64,000 bases of DNA. Source: Marilutibacter chinensis. Lineage in GTDB: Bacteria > Pseudomonadota > Gammaproteobacteria > Xanthomonadales > Xanthomonadaceae. The notes under the pieces were generated by a model that had not been told where the DNA came from, did not search any database, and saw nothing but the letters and a program-made list of their open reading frames with translations. Below, one piece after another: positions 1 through 9,426 of this stretch. The stretch's first letter is position 1. Each line of letters starts with the position of its first letter. The position numbers and the translations under genes are program-made. The stretch covers positions 310,001 through 374,000 of the forward strand of contig NZ_JAKJPO010000003.1 in NCBI RefSeq assembly GCF_021725675.1, read 5' to 3'.

Positions 1-768
1 CGCATCGTGGACGCGTTCGAGCGCGACCGCGCCGTGGATGCGCAGGCGCTCTCCAGCCAATCGGCACTCGGCCACCGGCCAGGGATTGAACGCGCGCACG
101 GTATTGGCCAGCTCGCTCGCGGGACGCTTCCAGTCGAGCTTCGCCTCGCCCTTGTCGAGCTTGTGCGCGTAGGTGACGCCCTCGTCGGGCTGCGGCTGCG
201 GGACCGGCAGGATTCCCGCGCGCAGCAGGCCCAGCCCATCGGCCAGCACCTGCGCGCCGAGCAGGGCCAGGCGATCGTGCAGCTGTCCGCCGGTCTCGTC
301 GGCGCCGATCGCCAGCGACTGCGACAACAGCACCGGGCCGGTATCCAGGCCCTTCTCCATCCGCATCAGGCAGACCCCGCTCTCGCGGTCGCCGGCCTGG
401 ATCGAACGCTGGATCGGCGCCGCGCCGCGCCAGCGCGGCAGCAGCGAGGCATGCACGTTCCAGCAGCCGTGGACCGGAATGTCGAGCACCGACTGCGGCA
501 GGATCAGGCCATAGGCGACCACCACCATCAGGTCCGGCTGCAGCGCGCGCAGCTCGGCCTTCGACGCCGCGCTGCGGAAGTTTTCCGGCTGCCGCACCTC
601 GATGCCCAGTTCCAGCGCGACCCGCTTGACCGGCGCCGGCGCCAGTCCGCGGCCGCGGCCGGCCGGGCGATCGGGCTGGGTGTAGACCGCCACCACCTCG
701 CCGTGCCGGGCGGCGGCGCGCAGGCAGGGCACGGCGAAGTCGGGGGTACCGGCGAAGACGATTCTCAT
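1..768 (-). CDS. fmt: Methionyl-tRNA formyltransferase (partial, C-terminus off window)
   Basis: Formylates the amino group of initiator Met-tRNA using 10-formyl-THF, in the cytoplasm. Reading the minus strand from the ATG at 766-768 gives [16 protein letters not shown], the classic Fmt N-terminus. It continues with [17 protein letters not shown] (catalytic Asn and His, and the SLLP loop) and then DTGPVL. About 256 residues are present; the usual length is near 310, so the C-terminal OB-fold lies beyond base 1. It follows def by 108 bp in the same direction, the standard def-fmt pair whose products add and remove the formyl group. The frame is open to the window edge. Confidence 0.96.
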   Translation of the reverse strand, partial: MRIVFAGTPDFAVPCLRAAARHGEVVAVYTQPDRPAGRGRGLAPAPVKRVALELGIEVRQPENFRSAASKAELRALQPDLMVVVAYGLILPQSVLDIPVHGCWNVHASLLPRWRGAAPIQRSIQAGDRESGVCLMRMEKGLDTGPVLLSQSLAIGADETGGQLHDRLALLGAQVLADGLGLLRAGILPVPQPQPDEGVTYAHKLDKGEAKLDWKRPASELANTVRAFNPWPVAECRLAGERLRIHGAVALERVHDA

Positions 769-876
769 GCGGGACGACCAGGAAGAAAGACGAAGGAGCG
801 GATGGGCGGCCGCCGGAACGGGCATGCACCCGCCCCGACGGGTTCCGGCGCCTCCCTTCCCGATCCCGGGCCGCCG

Positions 877-1389
877 TCAGGCGGCGTTGCGGCGGGCCTT
901 GGCCAGCTTCTTGCGGACCATCTCGCGCTTGAGCGGCGACAGATAGTCGACGAACAACTTGCCGAGCAGGTGGTCCATCTCGTGCTGGATGCAGACCGCC
1001 AGCACCCCGTCGGCCTCCAGCGTCTGCGGCCGCGCGTCGCGGTCGAGATAGCGGACGGTGATGCGATCGGCGCGGGTCACGTCGGCGAAGATGCCCGGCA
1101 CCGACAGGCAGCCTTCCTGATAGACCTGTTCGCCGTCGCGGGCAGTGATCTCGGGATTGATGAAGACCATCGGCCGGTCCCGTTCCTCGCTGACGTCTAT
1201 CACCATGAAGCGCTGGTGCACGTCGACCTGGCTCGCCGCCAGGCCGATGCCGGGCGCCTCGTACATGGTCTCGAACATGTCGTCGAGCAGTTGCTGGAAC
1301 TCCGGCGTGGTCACGCGGGCAGGATCGACCGGCGCGGCGACGGTGCGCAGACGCGGGTCGGGAAATTCGAGAATCGGGAGCTGTGCCAT
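877..1389 (-). CDS. def: Peptide deformylase
   Basis: Removes the N-formyl group from nascent proteins as they leave the ribosome; a metal-dependent (Fe/Ni) hydrolase. The 170-residue protein has all three family motifs: GIGLAASQ (47-54), EGCLS (92-96, metal-ligand Cys) and HEMDH (136-140, two metal-ligand His and the catalytic Glu). I chose the ATG at 1389 ([15 protein letters not shown]), which fits the family N-terminus; an in-frame TTG six bases upstream is less likely. It is divergent from the LysM gene and upstream of fmt. Confidence 0.97.
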   Translation of the reverse strand: MAQLPILEFPDPRLRTVAAPVDPARVTTPEFQQLLDDMFETMYEAPGIGLAASQVDVHQRFMVIDVSEERDRPMVFINPEITARDGEQVYQEGCLSVPGIFADVTRADRITVRYLDRDARPQTLEADGVLAVCIQHEMDHLLGKLFVDYLSPLKREMVRKKLAKARRNAA

Positions 1390-1467
1390 GACCAAGGAAA
1401 AATGGGGGCGCCTGTCACAGAGGCAAGCAGGACACTAGATTGTAACGCCGATATTGGGCGCCAGGGC

Positions 1468-1498
1468 TTGCAACCGTGCGCGACTTCTGGGCTATAGT
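1468..1498 (+). promoter_or_regulatory. Possible sigma-70 promoter for the LysM gene
   Basis: TTGCAA at 1468-1473 and TATAGT at 1493-1498 are good -35 and -10 matches, but the spacer is 19 bp, longer than ideal. The site lies in the divergent def/LysM intergenic region, about 60 bp before the LysM start. Confidence 0.4.
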
Positions 1499-1556
1499 GC
1501 CGATGGCCCTCGCCGGAGACCGGCTCAGGGGCGAACCTGCAAGGGGAATCAGGTAG

Positions 1557-2714
1557 ATGGCTGCCATGTTTAAACCGATTCGCGCGGTATTTGCCGCCGC
1601 GTTGTTCACGATCGCCACCTACGGCCTGGCGGCCGAGATGCGCGGCGACCACCCCGACACTTATGTCGTGAAGCGCGGCGACACCCTCTGGGACATCGCC
1701 GGCAAGTTCCTGCAGAAACCGTGGCTGTGGCCGGAGATCTGGCAGGCCAATCCGCAGATCAGCAACCCGCACCTGATCTATCCGGGCGACGTGATCTCGC
1801 TGGCCTACCTGAACCGCGTCGGCGTCGAGCCGGGGCCGCGCGAGGAAGCCCCGATCAATGCGATCCCGCTGGCCGACGTGGAAGCGTTCCTGAAGGATCT
1901 CAGTGTCGTCGACAGCGTCGAAGGCATGCCCTACGTGGTCGGCCTGGAGGAAGACCGCCTGCGCGGCGCCCAGGGCCAGGCGATCTACGCCGCCGGCCTC
2001 GACAGTGCCCAGCCCGGCGAGCGCTACACGGTGGTGCGTCCGATGCAGCGCTACACCCGGCTGGACCGCACCAACTGCTGCGACCTGTTCCACAGCGACG
2101 ACCTCGACTTCCGCGGCAAGCGCCATCACATCGATTTCGAGAACGCGTGGACCAACGCGGTCACCCCGGACAACGGCAGCGAGCTGCTCGGCTACGAGCT
2201 GGTCAAGCTGACCAACGCCACGGTCAGCCGCGGCGTGGTCGATGGCGTCGAGGTGGTGACCCTGGTGGTCGACGATGCCGGCCGCGAGATCCGCGTCGGC
2301 GACCGCCTGGTGCCGGTGCAGGCCCAGCCCTACGACCTGCAGTTCTTCCCGCATGCACCGGCGCAGACGCTCGAGTACGGCCGCGCCCGCATCCTCGCGG
2401 TGGCCGACACCCTGAAGCACGGCGGCCGCCGCGACGTGGTCGCGCTGTCGGTCGGCGCCCGCGACGGCGTCGACAACGGCACCGTGTTCTCCAGCTGGCG
2501 TGAAGGCAGCAACGCCGTCGACCGGGTCAAGGTCGGCGACGACCGCAGCGAGTACCTCGTCGGCGATGCCAGCCGTGCGCGCCTGCCGGACGAGTTCGCC
2601 GGTCACATCATGGTGTTCCGTACCTTCGACAAGGTCAGCTACGGCCTGGTGATGGACGGCATCCGCCCGATCAAGGTCGGCCACCACCTCAAGCACCCGG
2701 ACGCGGCGTACTGA
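1557..2714 (+). CDS. Exported LysM peptidoglycan-binding protein
   Basis: The 385-residue protein starts with a short hydrophobic signal sequence ending near YGLAAE. A single LysM domain follows at about residues 37-82 (YVVKRGDTLWDIAGKF, then NPHLIYPGDVISL), a peptidoglycan-binding fold. The remaining 300 residues have no motif I recognise. A purine-rich AAGGGGAAT lies upstream; ATG 1557 is used here, and ATG 1566 (MFKPIR) is equally possible. In Xanthomonadales this gene sits between def and dprA, as here. Likely periplasmic; the precise role is unknown. Confidence 0.9.
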   Translation: MAAMFKPIRAVFAAALFTIATYGLAAEMRGDHPDTYVVKRGDTLWDIAGKFLQKPWLWPEIWQANPQISNPHLIYPGDVISLAYLNRVGVEPGPREEAPINAIPLADVEAFLKDLSVVDSVEGMPYVVGLEEDRLRGAQGQAIYAAGLDSAQPGERYTVVRPMQRYTRLDRTNCCDLFHSDDLDFRGKRHHIDFENAWTNAVTPDNGSELLGYELVKLTNATVSRGVVDGVEVVTLVVDDAGREIRVGDRLVPVQAQPYDLQFFPHAPAQTLEYGRARILAVADTLKHGGRRDVVALSVGARDGVDNGTVFSSWREGSNAVDRVKVGDDRSEYLVGDASRARLPDEFAGHIMVFRTFDKVSYGLVMDGIRPIKVGHHLKHPDAAY

Positions 2715-2727
2715 GTGCACCGCGACA

Positions 2728-2747
2728 GGGTCGGAAATTTCCGACCC
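2728..2747. repeat. Perfect 20-bp palindrome after the LysM gene
   Basis: GGGTCGGAAATTTCCGACCC is a perfect palindrome 13 bp after the LysM stop codon. With no spacer it can only form a hairpin by opening the central AAATTT. It may act with the following hairpin as a tandem transcription stop, or as a protein-binding site. Confidence 0.6.
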
Positions 2748-2755
2748 TTCCACAC

Positions 2756-2780
2756 GACGGCGCCCGAGGGCGCCGTCTTC
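2756..2780 (+). terminator. Hairpin between the LysM gene and dprA
   Basis: GACGGCGCCC (2756-2765) pairs perfectly with GGGCGCCGTC (2768-2777), followed by TTCGTTCG. This is a GC-rich stem with a weak U-tract, consistent with an intrinsic terminator for the LysM gene. Confidence 0.6.
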
Positions 2781-2802
2781 GTTCGTGGCGGACGATATCC
2801 GC

Positions 2803-4062
2803 ATGGACGCAAACGACGCTCTCCCGCCCCGGCCCGGTCGCAACACGGCCGTGCCGCCATCGCCGGACGACCTCCACGCACTGCTGCGGCTGGCGACCTG
2901 CGGCGGCCGCGTGGCGCCCAGGCGCGCACTGCTCGAGCGAGCAGGAAGCCCGCAGGCCGCGTTGGCCGGCGGGACGTCGCTGTGGCGTGCCTGCGGGCTG
3001 AGCGGCGAACAGGTCGCGGTGCTGCGTGGAACCGGAACCGCGGGACTGGCCACCGCGATCGACTGGCTGCAACGCCCAGGCCATCACCTGATCGGCTGGC
3101 ACGACCCCGACTATCCGCCGCTGCTGCGACGGATCGCCTCGCCGCCGCTGGCGCTGTTCGTCGCCGGCGACCCGGGCCTGCTCTGGTACCCGGCGGTGGC
3201 GATCGTCGGCAGCCGGCGCCCGACTCCGGCCGGCCGCGACAACGCCCGCTCGTTCGCCGGCGCCCTGGCCCGGTCGGGACTGGTGATCGCAAGCGGCCTG
3301 GCCAGCGGCACCGACACCGCCGCGCATGCCGCCGCACTGGATGCCGGAACGGACGGGTGCGCGGCCACCGTCGCCGTGCTCGGCACCGGGCCGGACGTTC
3401 CCTACCCTCGCTCCAACACCGACCTGCATGCCCGCATCGCCGCCAACGGCGCGATCGTCAGCGAGCATCCGCCCGGCACCGGACCGCGCAAGGAACACTT
3501 CCCGAGCCGCAACCGCATCCTGGCCGGGCTCGCTCTCGGCACATTGGTGATCGAGGCCGCATGGCGCTCGGGGGCGCTGATCACCGCGCGGCTGGCGGCC
3601 GAAGCCGGCCGCGAGGTGTTCGCGCTGCCCGGCTCGATCCACAATCCGATGGCGCGTGGCTGCCATAGACTGATCCGCGACGGCGCGGCACTGGTGGAGA
3701 GCCCTGCCGAGGTGGCGGACACGCTCGGCCCGCTGGCGACGGCGCTCGCCGGGGATCTGCGTCGACGCCTTGAACGGACGGACGCCGCCCCCAGATCGGG
3801 GGACCGTGACGGCGTCCATGCGGCTGTCACGGCCCCGGGCGATGATGCCCGGCGGACCGTTTCGCGACAGGATCTCAACCATCCGTGCGACGACCCGCAC
3901 CACAATAAATTGTGGGCCGCATTGGGCCACGACCCCACCGATATGGATCAACTGGTCGAGCGCAGCGGATTGACGACCGCCCAAGTGTCCTCCATGCTGC
4001 TGCTCATGGAGCTTGATGGACGCGTGACGGTGCAGCATGGCCGGTACTTCCGAAGCCACTGA
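2803..4062 (+). CDS. dprA: DNA-processing protein DprA (Smf)
   Basis: Binds incoming single-stranded DNA during natural transformation and loads RecA. The 419-residue protein has the Rossmann-like DprA domain (about 85-300): the [11 protein letters not shown] loop, [24 protein letters not shown], then [11 protein letters not shown] and [21 protein letters not shown]-terminal winged helix (about 355-419, [20 protein letters not shown]) is the DprA WH domain. ATG 2803 is preceded by GGCGGA; an upstream in-frame GTG (2785) has no ribosome site and abuts the hairpin. It leads the conserved dprA-smg-topA-tsaC run. Confidence 0.96.
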   Translation: MDANDALPPRPGRNTAVPPSPDDLHALLRLATCGGRVAPRRALLERAGSPQAALAGGTSLWRACGLSGEQVAVLRGTGTAGLATAIDWLQRPGHHLIGWHDPDYPPLLRRIASPPLALFVAGDPGLLWYPAVAIVGSRRPTPAGRDNARSFAGALARSGLVIASGLASGTDTAAHAAALDAGTDGCAATVAVLGTGPDVPYPRSNTDLHARIAANGAIVSEHPPGTGPRKEHFPSRNRILAGLALGTLVIEAAWRSGALITARLAAEAGREVFALPGSIHNPMARGCHRLIRDGAALVESPAEVADTLGPLATALAGDLRRRLERTDAAPRSGDRDGVHAAVTAPGDDARRTVSRQDLNHPCDDPHHNKLWAALGHDPTDMDQLVERSGLTTAQVSSMLLLMELDGRVTVQHGRYFRSH

Positions 4063-4151
4063 ACGGACACGGTCGGCACCCCGCCGCGCCGGAGAACACA
4101 CCGGCGATTCATCCTGACCCAACGCGCCGCATGCGGCGCAGGCCGAGGGAA

Positions 4152-4640
4152 ATGAAAGAGAGCATCCTGGACGTCCTGCTGTACCTGTTCGAGCACTACT
4201 TCACCCACGAGGCGGACCTGGTCCGCGACCGCGACTCCCTCACCGGCGGGCCCCTGTTCGAGGAACTCGGCCAGGCCGGCTTCAGCCCCGCCGAGATCAA
4301 CAAGGCCTTCGAGTGGCTCGATGCGCTGGCCCGGCAGCGGCCCAGCGCCTCGGTCGCGCGTGCCGACGGCCCGACCCGCGTGTATGCCGGTCCCGAGCTC
4401 GACCGCCTCGACACCGACTGCCGCGGCTTCCTCCTGTTCCTCGAACAGCACGGGATCCTCGACGCAGGCCAGCGCGAGCTGGTGCTCGACCGGGCGATGG
4501 CGCTGGACCAGGACGAACTGGACCTGGACGACCTCAAGTGGGTCGTGCTGATGGTGCTGTTCAACCAGCCCGGCGCCGAGGCCGCCTATGCCTGGATGGA
4601 AACGCAGATCTTCGCCGACGAGCCCGAACCGGTGCACTGA
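4152..4640 (+). CDS. smg: Smg family protein (DUF494)
   Basis: The 162-residue protein [18 protein letters not shown]... matches the Smg/DUF494 family, whose molecular function is still unclear; its genomic link with dprA and topA is conserved in proteobacteria. ATG 4152 has GAGGGAA immediately upstream and gives the family N-terminus. An in-frame ATG at 4131 would add seven arginine-rich residues not typical of the family. Acidic and soluble, with no signal peptide or membrane segment. Confidence 0.93.
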   Translation: MKESILDVLLYLFEHYFTHEADLVRDRDSLTGGPLFEELGQAGFSPAEINKAFEWLDALARQRPSASVARADGPTRVYAGPELDRLDTDCRGFLLFLEQHGILDAGQRELVLDRAMALDQDELDLDDLKWVVLMVLFNQPGAEAAYAWMETQIFADEPEPVH

Positions 4641-4768
4641 ACGACACCGCATCGGGCGGGGGTCCAGGTGTCGTGGGGACGGCATCCGGACACGCGATCC
4701 GCGCGTGACGGCATGATGTGGCGGCAGCCGCCCCCGGGAGCGGCCTGCCGCGAAAAGCAGGGGAACAG

Positions 4769-5464
4769 ATGACGCATTGGCACTACCACGACCCGGCCAG
4801 GGGACCACTCGGCCCGGTCGACGCCGACCGGCTCCGGCAGGCCTGGAACCGACGCGAACTGGCCGCCGATACCCTCGCCTGGCGCGAAGGGCTGGATGGG
4901 TGGCGGCCATTGTCGCAGCTGGTCGATGAGCTCGGGCTCGATGTCCGAGGAGGCGCCGCGGTGCCGCCGCCGCTGCCCAGCGCCGTCCCCGCGCCGCGCA
5001 AGGGGCTGTCCGGCTGCGCGATCGTCGCGATCGTCGGTGCGGTCCTGTTCGTTCCGGTACTGGGCGTCCTCGCCGCGATCGCGCTGCCGGCCTACCAGGA
5101 CTACACGATCCGTGCCGGAGTCACGCAGGCGTTGGCCGCCGCCGAACCGGTGAAGGCCGGGGTGGCCGGATTCGCCGCCGCCGAGGGCCGCTGTCCGGTC
5201 AACGGCGAGGGCGGCCTGGGCGAGGCGGAGGACTATGCCGGCCCGGGGCTGGCCGCGATCCGCATCGGCACGCTGGAGAACGGCCATTGCGCGCTCGAGC
5301 TGGAACTGGCCGGTGCCGGGGAAGCGGTCGCCGGGGCCACCCTGTTGCTGGAGGCGCAACCGGCCGCGGACGGCGCCTGGAGCTGGCGTTGCGACGGCAG
5401 CGGCCTGTCGGCCAGCCGCCTGCCGAGACATTGCCGTCCCGGCGCCGACCCGGACGCCCCCTGA
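4769..5464 (+). CDS. GYF_2-domain protein fused to a pilin-like helix
   Basis: About 231 residues. The N-terminal 50 residues (WHYHDPARGPLGPVDADRL ... WREGLDGWRPLSQL) form a GYF_2/DUF4339 domain, a proline-rich-peptide binding fold. A Pro-rich linker and a membrane segment follow (SGCAIVAIVGAVLFVPVLGV), running directly into ALPAYQDYTIRAGVTQALAA. That is the conserved start of type IV pilin helix alpha-1, but without a prepilin peptidase site. The C-terminal 100 residues contain Cys pairs as in minor pilins. Predicted topology is GYF in the cytoplasm and pilin part in the periplasm (inference). ATG 4769 has AGGGGAA upstream. Followed 37 bp later by a related gene. Confidence 0.8.
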   Translation: MTHWHYHDPARGPLGPVDADRLRQAWNRRELAADTLAWREGLDGWRPLSQLVDELGLDVRGGAAVPPPLPSAVPAPRKGLSGCAIVAIVGAVLFVPVLGVLAAIALPAYQDYTIRAGVTQALAAAEPVKAGVAGFAAAEGRCPVNGEGGLGEAEDYAGPGLAAIRIGTLENGHCALELELAGAGEAVAGATLLLEAQPAADGAWSWRCDGSGLSASRLPRHCRPGADPDAP

Positions 5465-5501
5465 GACGGATCACCTACGACACGGAATGGATACGACGAC
5501 A

Positions 5502-6467
5502 ATGAGCCAGTGGTACTACAGCGACACGATGAACCGCCGGCAGGGGCCGGTCGGCGCCGACGCCCTCGCCGGGTTGCACCGCGAAGGCCGGATCGGCCCC
5601 GAGACCCTGGTCTGGCGCGACGGCATGGCGAACTGGCAGCCCTGGCACACGGTCTCTGCCGAAATCCTGTCCGGCCCGCCGACGGATCCCGCGCCCATTG
5701 CCGCCGCCGCGGCAGGCACGCTCGCCGCGGGCACGAACCCGTACGAAGTCGTGCCCGCCACCGCCACGCAGGCAGCCGCACCGGCCTCGCCGTATGCGCC
5801 ACCGGGCTCGCAGCTGTCCGATCAGGGCGACTTCCAGGCCGGTGGCGAGATCGTCTATGCCGGCTTCTGGAAACGCTTCGCCGCACTGGCGATCGACAAT
5901 TTCCTGATCGGCATCGCCTACTACGCACTGATCATCGTGGCGATGATCGCGCTCGGCATCGGCGCGGGTGCGTTCGGTGACCTCGACGCCGGCAGCGGCG
6001 CGGCGATGGGCGGGTTCATCGGCCTGATGGCGGTGATCTATCTCGCCTACCCGGTCCTCAGCGCGTTGTACTACGTCAGCTTCGAGTCCTCCTCCAAGCA
6101 GGCCACGCTGGGCAAGATGGCGGTCGGCATCAAGGTCACCGACGACACCGGGCACCGGCTCTCGCGTGGCCGCGCCCTGGGTCGCTGGGCCTCGCACCTG
6201 CTGTGTTACCTGACCCTCTACATCGGCTACCTGATGGCCGCCTTCACCGACCGCAAGCGTGGTCTGCACGACATGGTGGCCGGCACCCTCGTGGTCGACC
6301 GTTGGGCCTACACCGCATCGCCGCAACTGCAGCGACGCGACCTGGGCGCGGTGACCATCGTGATCATCGTGCTCGCGGCGCTGGTCGTGGTCGCCTACGC
6401 GGCGATCATGCTGGCGATCGCGATCCCGGCCTACCAGGGGTACCTGGAGCGTGCCGGCGGCGCCTGA
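5502..6467 (+). CDS. GYF_2 plus RDD-family membrane protein
   Basis: About 321 residues. A GYF_2 domain at the N-terminus (WYYSDTMNRRQGPVGADALAGL ... WRDGMANWQPW) is followed by an Ala/Pro linker. An RDD domain follows with several membrane helices (AGFWKRFAALAIDNFLIG with the Arg and Asp-Asn motif, then ASHLLCYLTLYIGYLMAAF and DRKRGLHDMVAGTLVV). The last 20 residues, AIAIPAYQGYLERAG, again look like the start of a type IV pilin helix, echoing the previous gene. ATG 5502 gives the family start; an in-frame ATG at 5487 is possible. RDD proteins are inner-membrane proteins of mostly unknown role. Confidence 0.85.
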   Translation: MSQWYYSDTMNRRQGPVGADALAGLHREGRIGPETLVWRDGMANWQPWHTVSAEILSGPPTDPAPIAAAAAGTLAAGTNPYEVVPATATQAAAPASPYAPPGSQLSDQGDFQAGGEIVYAGFWKRFAALAIDNFLIGIAYYALIIVAMIALGIGAGAFGDLDAGSGAAMGGFIGLMAVIYLAYPVLSALYYVSFESSSKQATLGKMAVGIKVTDDTGHRLSRGRALGRWASHLLCYLTLYIGYLMAAFTDRKRGLHDMVAGTLVVDRWAYTASPQLQRRDLGAVTIVIIVLAALVVVAYAAIMLAIAIPAYQGYLERAGGA

Positions 6468-6507
6468 CCATCCCCCGGCCCGATGGTCGCCGCCGGAGCC
6501 GCCGCGC

Positions 6508-6543
6508 TTGACAGCGCCGGCCCCGGCATGATTCCACTATATA
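6508..6543 (+). promoter_or_regulatory. Weak candidate promoter upstream of topA
   Basis: A consensus TTGACA lies at 6508-6513 and an AT-rich TATATA at 6538-6543, but the spacer (24 bp) is much too long for a normal sigma-70 promoter. Listed because it is the only AT-rich stretch before topA. Confidence 0.25.
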
Positions 6544-6559
6544 TAAGGAACACCCCCAG

Positions 6560-6582
6560 CGCCCGCGGCCTTGCCGCGGGCG
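6560..6582 (+). terminator. GC hairpin upstream of topA
   Basis: CGCCCGCGGC (6560-6569) and GCCGCGGGCG (6573-6582) form a perfect 10-bp stem with a 3-nt loop, followed by TCGCCTTCTTT. It could end transcription from the GYF genes or act in the topA leader. Confidence 0.5.
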
Positions 6583-6651
6583 TCGCCTTCTTTGCTGTAT
6601 ACACGTGCGGGGCCCGACCGCCGTCCTGATACCGCCCCGTGGAGTCGCCGC

Positions 6652-9114
6652 ATGGCCAAAAACCTTCTCATTGTCGAATCCCCCGCCAAGGCCAAGACGA
6701 TCAACAAGTACCTAGGCAAGGACTTCACCGTCCTGGCCTCCTACGGCCATGTCCGGGACCTGGTGCCGAAGGAGGGCGCGGTCGACCCGGATCGCGATTT
6801 CGCGATGCGCTACGACCTGATCGACAAGAACGAGAAGCACGTGGCCGCGATCGCCAAGGCCGCGAGGACCGCCGATGCGCTGTACCTGGCGACCGACCCG
6901 GATCGCGAGGGCGAGGCGATCAGCTGGCACATCGCCGAAATCCTGGCCGAACGCGGCCTGCTCAAGGGCAAGACCCTGCAGCGGGTGGTGTTCACCGAGA
7001 TCACTCCGCGCGCGATCAAGGAGGCGATGAACCGCCCGCGCGACATCTCCGCGCCGCTGGTCGACGCCCAGCAGGCGCGCCGCGCGCTCGACTACCTGGT
7101 CGGCTTCAACCTGTCGCCGGTGCTGTGGCGCAAGGTCCAGGCCGGGCTCTCCGCCGGCCGCGTGCAGTCGCCGGCGCTGCGGATGATCGTCGAGCGCGAG
7201 GAGGAGATCGAGGCGTTCAAGGCGCGCGAGTACTGGACGGTCGAGGCCGAATGCCGGCACCCCAAGCAGGAATTCACCGCACGCCTGATCAAGCTCGATG
7301 GCAGGAAGTTCGAGCAGTTCACCCTGACCAACGCCGACGATGCCGAGGCCGCGCGCCAGCGCCTGGTCAAGGCCGCCGGTGGCGTGCTGCAGGTCACCGA
7401 CGTCAGCTCGAAGGAGCGCAAGCGCCGGCCGGCGCCGCCGTTCACCACCTCGACGCTGCAGCAGGAAGCCTCGCGCAAGCTCGGCTTCACCACCAAACGG
7501 ACGATGCAGGTGGCCCAGAAGCTGTACGAGGGCGTCGCACTCGGCGACGAGGGCACCGTCGGCCTGATCACCTACATGCGTACCGATTCGGTCAACCTGT
7601 CGGCCGAGGCGCTGACCGAACTGCGCGACGTGATCGCACGCGACTTCGGCACCCGCGCGCTGCCGGACAAGCCCAACACCTACCAGACCAAGTCGAAGAA
7701 CGCGCAGGAGGCCCATGAGGCGATCCGCCCCAGCTCGGCGCTGCGCACGCCGGCACAGGTCGCGCGTTTCCTCGACGACGACGGCCGCCGTCTCTACGAG
7801 CTGATCTGGAAACGCGCGGTCGCCTGCCAGATGGTCCCGGCCACGCTGAACACCGTGTCGGTCGACATGGCCGCCGGCAGCGAGCATGCGTTCCGCGTCT
7901 CGGGCACCACCGTGGTCGATCCCGGCTTCCTTGCCGTCTACGAGGAGGGCAAGGACGCGAAAGGCAAGGACGACGACGATGAGGGCCGCAAGCTGCCGCC
8001 GATGCAGCCCGGCGACCGGGTGCCGCTGGACCGCATCCATGCCGACCAGCACTTCACCGAGCCGCCGCCGCGCTATTCGGAAGCCTCGCTGGTCAAGGCG
8101 CTGGAGGAATACGGTATCGGCCGGCCTTCGACCTACGCATCGATCATCGCGACGCTGCTGTTCCGCAAGTACGTCGAACTGGAGAGCCGGCGCTTCCGTC
8201 CGACCGACGTCGGCCGCGCGGTCAGCAAGTTCCTCTCGACCCATTTCACCCGCTACGTCGACTACGACTTCACCGCGCGGATGGAGGACGAACTCGACGC
8301 GGTCAGCCGGGGTGAGGAGGAATGGATCCCGCTGATGGAGAAGTTCTGGGGCCCGTTCAAGGAGATGGTCGCCGACAAGATGGAATCGGTCGACCGCAGC
8401 GAGGCCACCGGCGCTCGCGAGCTGGGCACGGACCCGAAGACCGGCAAGCCGGTCAGCGTGCGGCTGGGCCGGTTCGGCCCATACGCGGCGCTCGGCAGCA
8501 CCGCGGAGGATGCCGAGGAGAAGCCCAAGTTCTCCTCGCTGCGCCCCGGCCAGAGCATGCACACGATCACGCTGGAGGAGGCGCTGGAGCTGTTCAAGAT
8601 GCCGCGCATGCTCGGCGAGTCCAACGGCGAGACGGTCAGCGTCGGCATCGGCCGCTTCGGTCCGTTCGCCAAGCGCGGCAGCACCTATGCCTCGCTGAAG
8701 AAGGAGGACGACCCGTACACGATCGACCTCGCACGCGCGGTGTTCCTGGTCGAGGAGAAGGAGGAGATCGCGCGAAACCGGATCATCAAGGAGTGGGAGG
8801 GCCATGACGTCCAGGTCCTCAACGGCCGCTTCGGTCCGTATATCAGCGACGGCAAGCTCAACGGCAAGATCCCGAAGGACCGGGAGCCGGCCTCGCTGAG
8901 CCTGGAGGAGGCGCAGCAATTGCTCGCCGAGACCGGCAAGCCGGTGCGCGGCCGCTTCGCCAAGAAGGCGGCCAAGAAAGCGGCGCCGGCGAAGAAGACC
9001 GCCGCGAAGGCTCCGGCGAAGAAGGCGGCCAAGAAGGCTCCGGCGAAGAAGACCGCCAGGAAAGCCACCAAGAAGGCGGCGAAGAAGACCGTCGCCCGAA
9101 AAACCGCGAGCTGA
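6652..9114 (+). CDS. topA: DNA topoisomerase I
   Basis: Type IA topoisomerase that relaxes negative supercoils by a 5'-phosphotyrosine nick. 820 residues. The Toprim domain (about 2-150) begins NLLIVESPAKAKTI and carries the metal-binding DPDREGEAI (82-90). The catalytic tyrosine is Tyr308 in TYMRTDS. The C-terminal half has Topo_C repeats (RFGPYAALG, GRFGPFAKRG, NGRFGPYISDG) instead of the cysteine zinc fingers of E. coli TopA. The protein ends in a 60-residue Lys/Ala tail (AKKAAPAKK type), typical of this lineage and likely to bind DNA. ATG 6652 (MAKNLL) is the family start. Confidence 0.98.
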   Translation: MAKNLLIVESPAKAKTINKYLGKDFTVLASYGHVRDLVPKEGAVDPDRDFAMRYDLIDKNEKHVAAIAKAARTADALYLATDPDREGEAISWHIAEILAERGLLKGKTLQRVVFTEITPRAIKEAMNRPRDISAPLVDAQQARRALDYLVGFNLSPVLWRKVQAGLSAGRVQSPALRMIVEREEEIEAFKAREYWTVEAECRHPKQEFTARLIKLDGRKFEQFTLTNADDAEAARQRLVKAAGGVLQVTDVSSKERKRRPAPPFTTSTLQQEASRKLGFTTKRTMQVAQKLYEGVALGDEGTVGLITYMRTDSVNLSAEALTELRDVIARDFGTRALPDKPNTYQTKSKNAQEAHEAIRPSSALRTPAQVARFLDDDGRRLYELIWKRAVACQMVPATLNTVSVDMAAGSEHAFRVSGTTVVDPGFLAVYEEGKDAKGKDDDDEGRKLPPMQPGDRVPLDRIHADQHFTEPPPRYSEASLVKALEEYGIGRPSTYASIIATLLFRKYVELESRRFRPTDVGRAVSKFLSTHFTRYVDYDFTARMEDELDAVSRGEEEWIPLMEKFWGPFKEMVADKMESVDRSEATGARELGTDPKTGKPVSVRLGRFGPYAALGSTAEDAEEKPKFSSLRPGQSMHTITLEEALELFKMPRMLGESNGETVSVGIGRFGPFAKRGSTYASLKKEDDPYTIDLARAVFLVEEKEEIARNRIIKEWEGHDVQVLNGRFGPYISDGKLNGKIPKDREPASLSLEEAQQLLAETGKPVRGRFAKKAAKKAAPAKKTAAKAPAKKAAKKAPAKKTARKATKKAAKKTVARKTAS

Positions 9115-9158
9115 GCCTCGCCGGCGGGCGTCGCCGCGCCCGCATCGACGCCGAAGAA

Positions 9159-9178
9159 GGGCCGCCATCGTGCGGCCC
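9159..9178 (+). terminator. topA terminator candidate
   Basis: GGGCCGC (9159-9165) and GCGGCCC (9172-9178) form a stem with a 6-nt loop, followed by TGTT, 45 bp after the topA stop. Confidence 0.5.
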
Positions 9179-9229
9179 TGTTCATGCCGGGCGCTCCCGG
9201 GGAACCGCTGCGGGCCCATTTGATGACAA

Positions 9230-9260
9230 GAATGTCCTGAAAGTGTCGTTTCGGACATTC
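9230..9260. promoter_or_regulatory. 8-bp inverted repeat upstream of the LPMO gene
   Basis: GAATGTCC (9230-9237) and GGACATTC (9253-9260) are perfect inverted arms separated by 15 bp, within the 312-bp non-coding stretch between topA and the chitin-oxidase gene. The arms sit about one and a half helical turns apart, which suggests a dimeric regulator site controlling the downstream gene (inference). Confidence 0.4.
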
Positions 9261-9426
9261 GGCCATGACCCCGGAAAAGTCGAGGATCAACAACCCGTAG
9301 CCTGCCTCATATCGGTGGAAGCTGCGGAATTTCCGGCCCAGTCACAGTTTTGAATGACATCGTTGTCTAACGTTCGCTCGAGGGGGATCCGTCCGGACAG
9401 GACATCCAGTCGAGGGAGACCGCGTC

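Noticed and set aside
7-1497. Long plus-strand open frame across fmt and def
   Set aside because: Antisense shadow typical of high GC; the real genes on the minus strand have clear family motifs.
6712-9258. Minus-strand 848-codon open frame across topA
   Set aside because: Mirror frame of topA codons; no domain, Leu/Arg/Gly-rich composition, no ribosome site.
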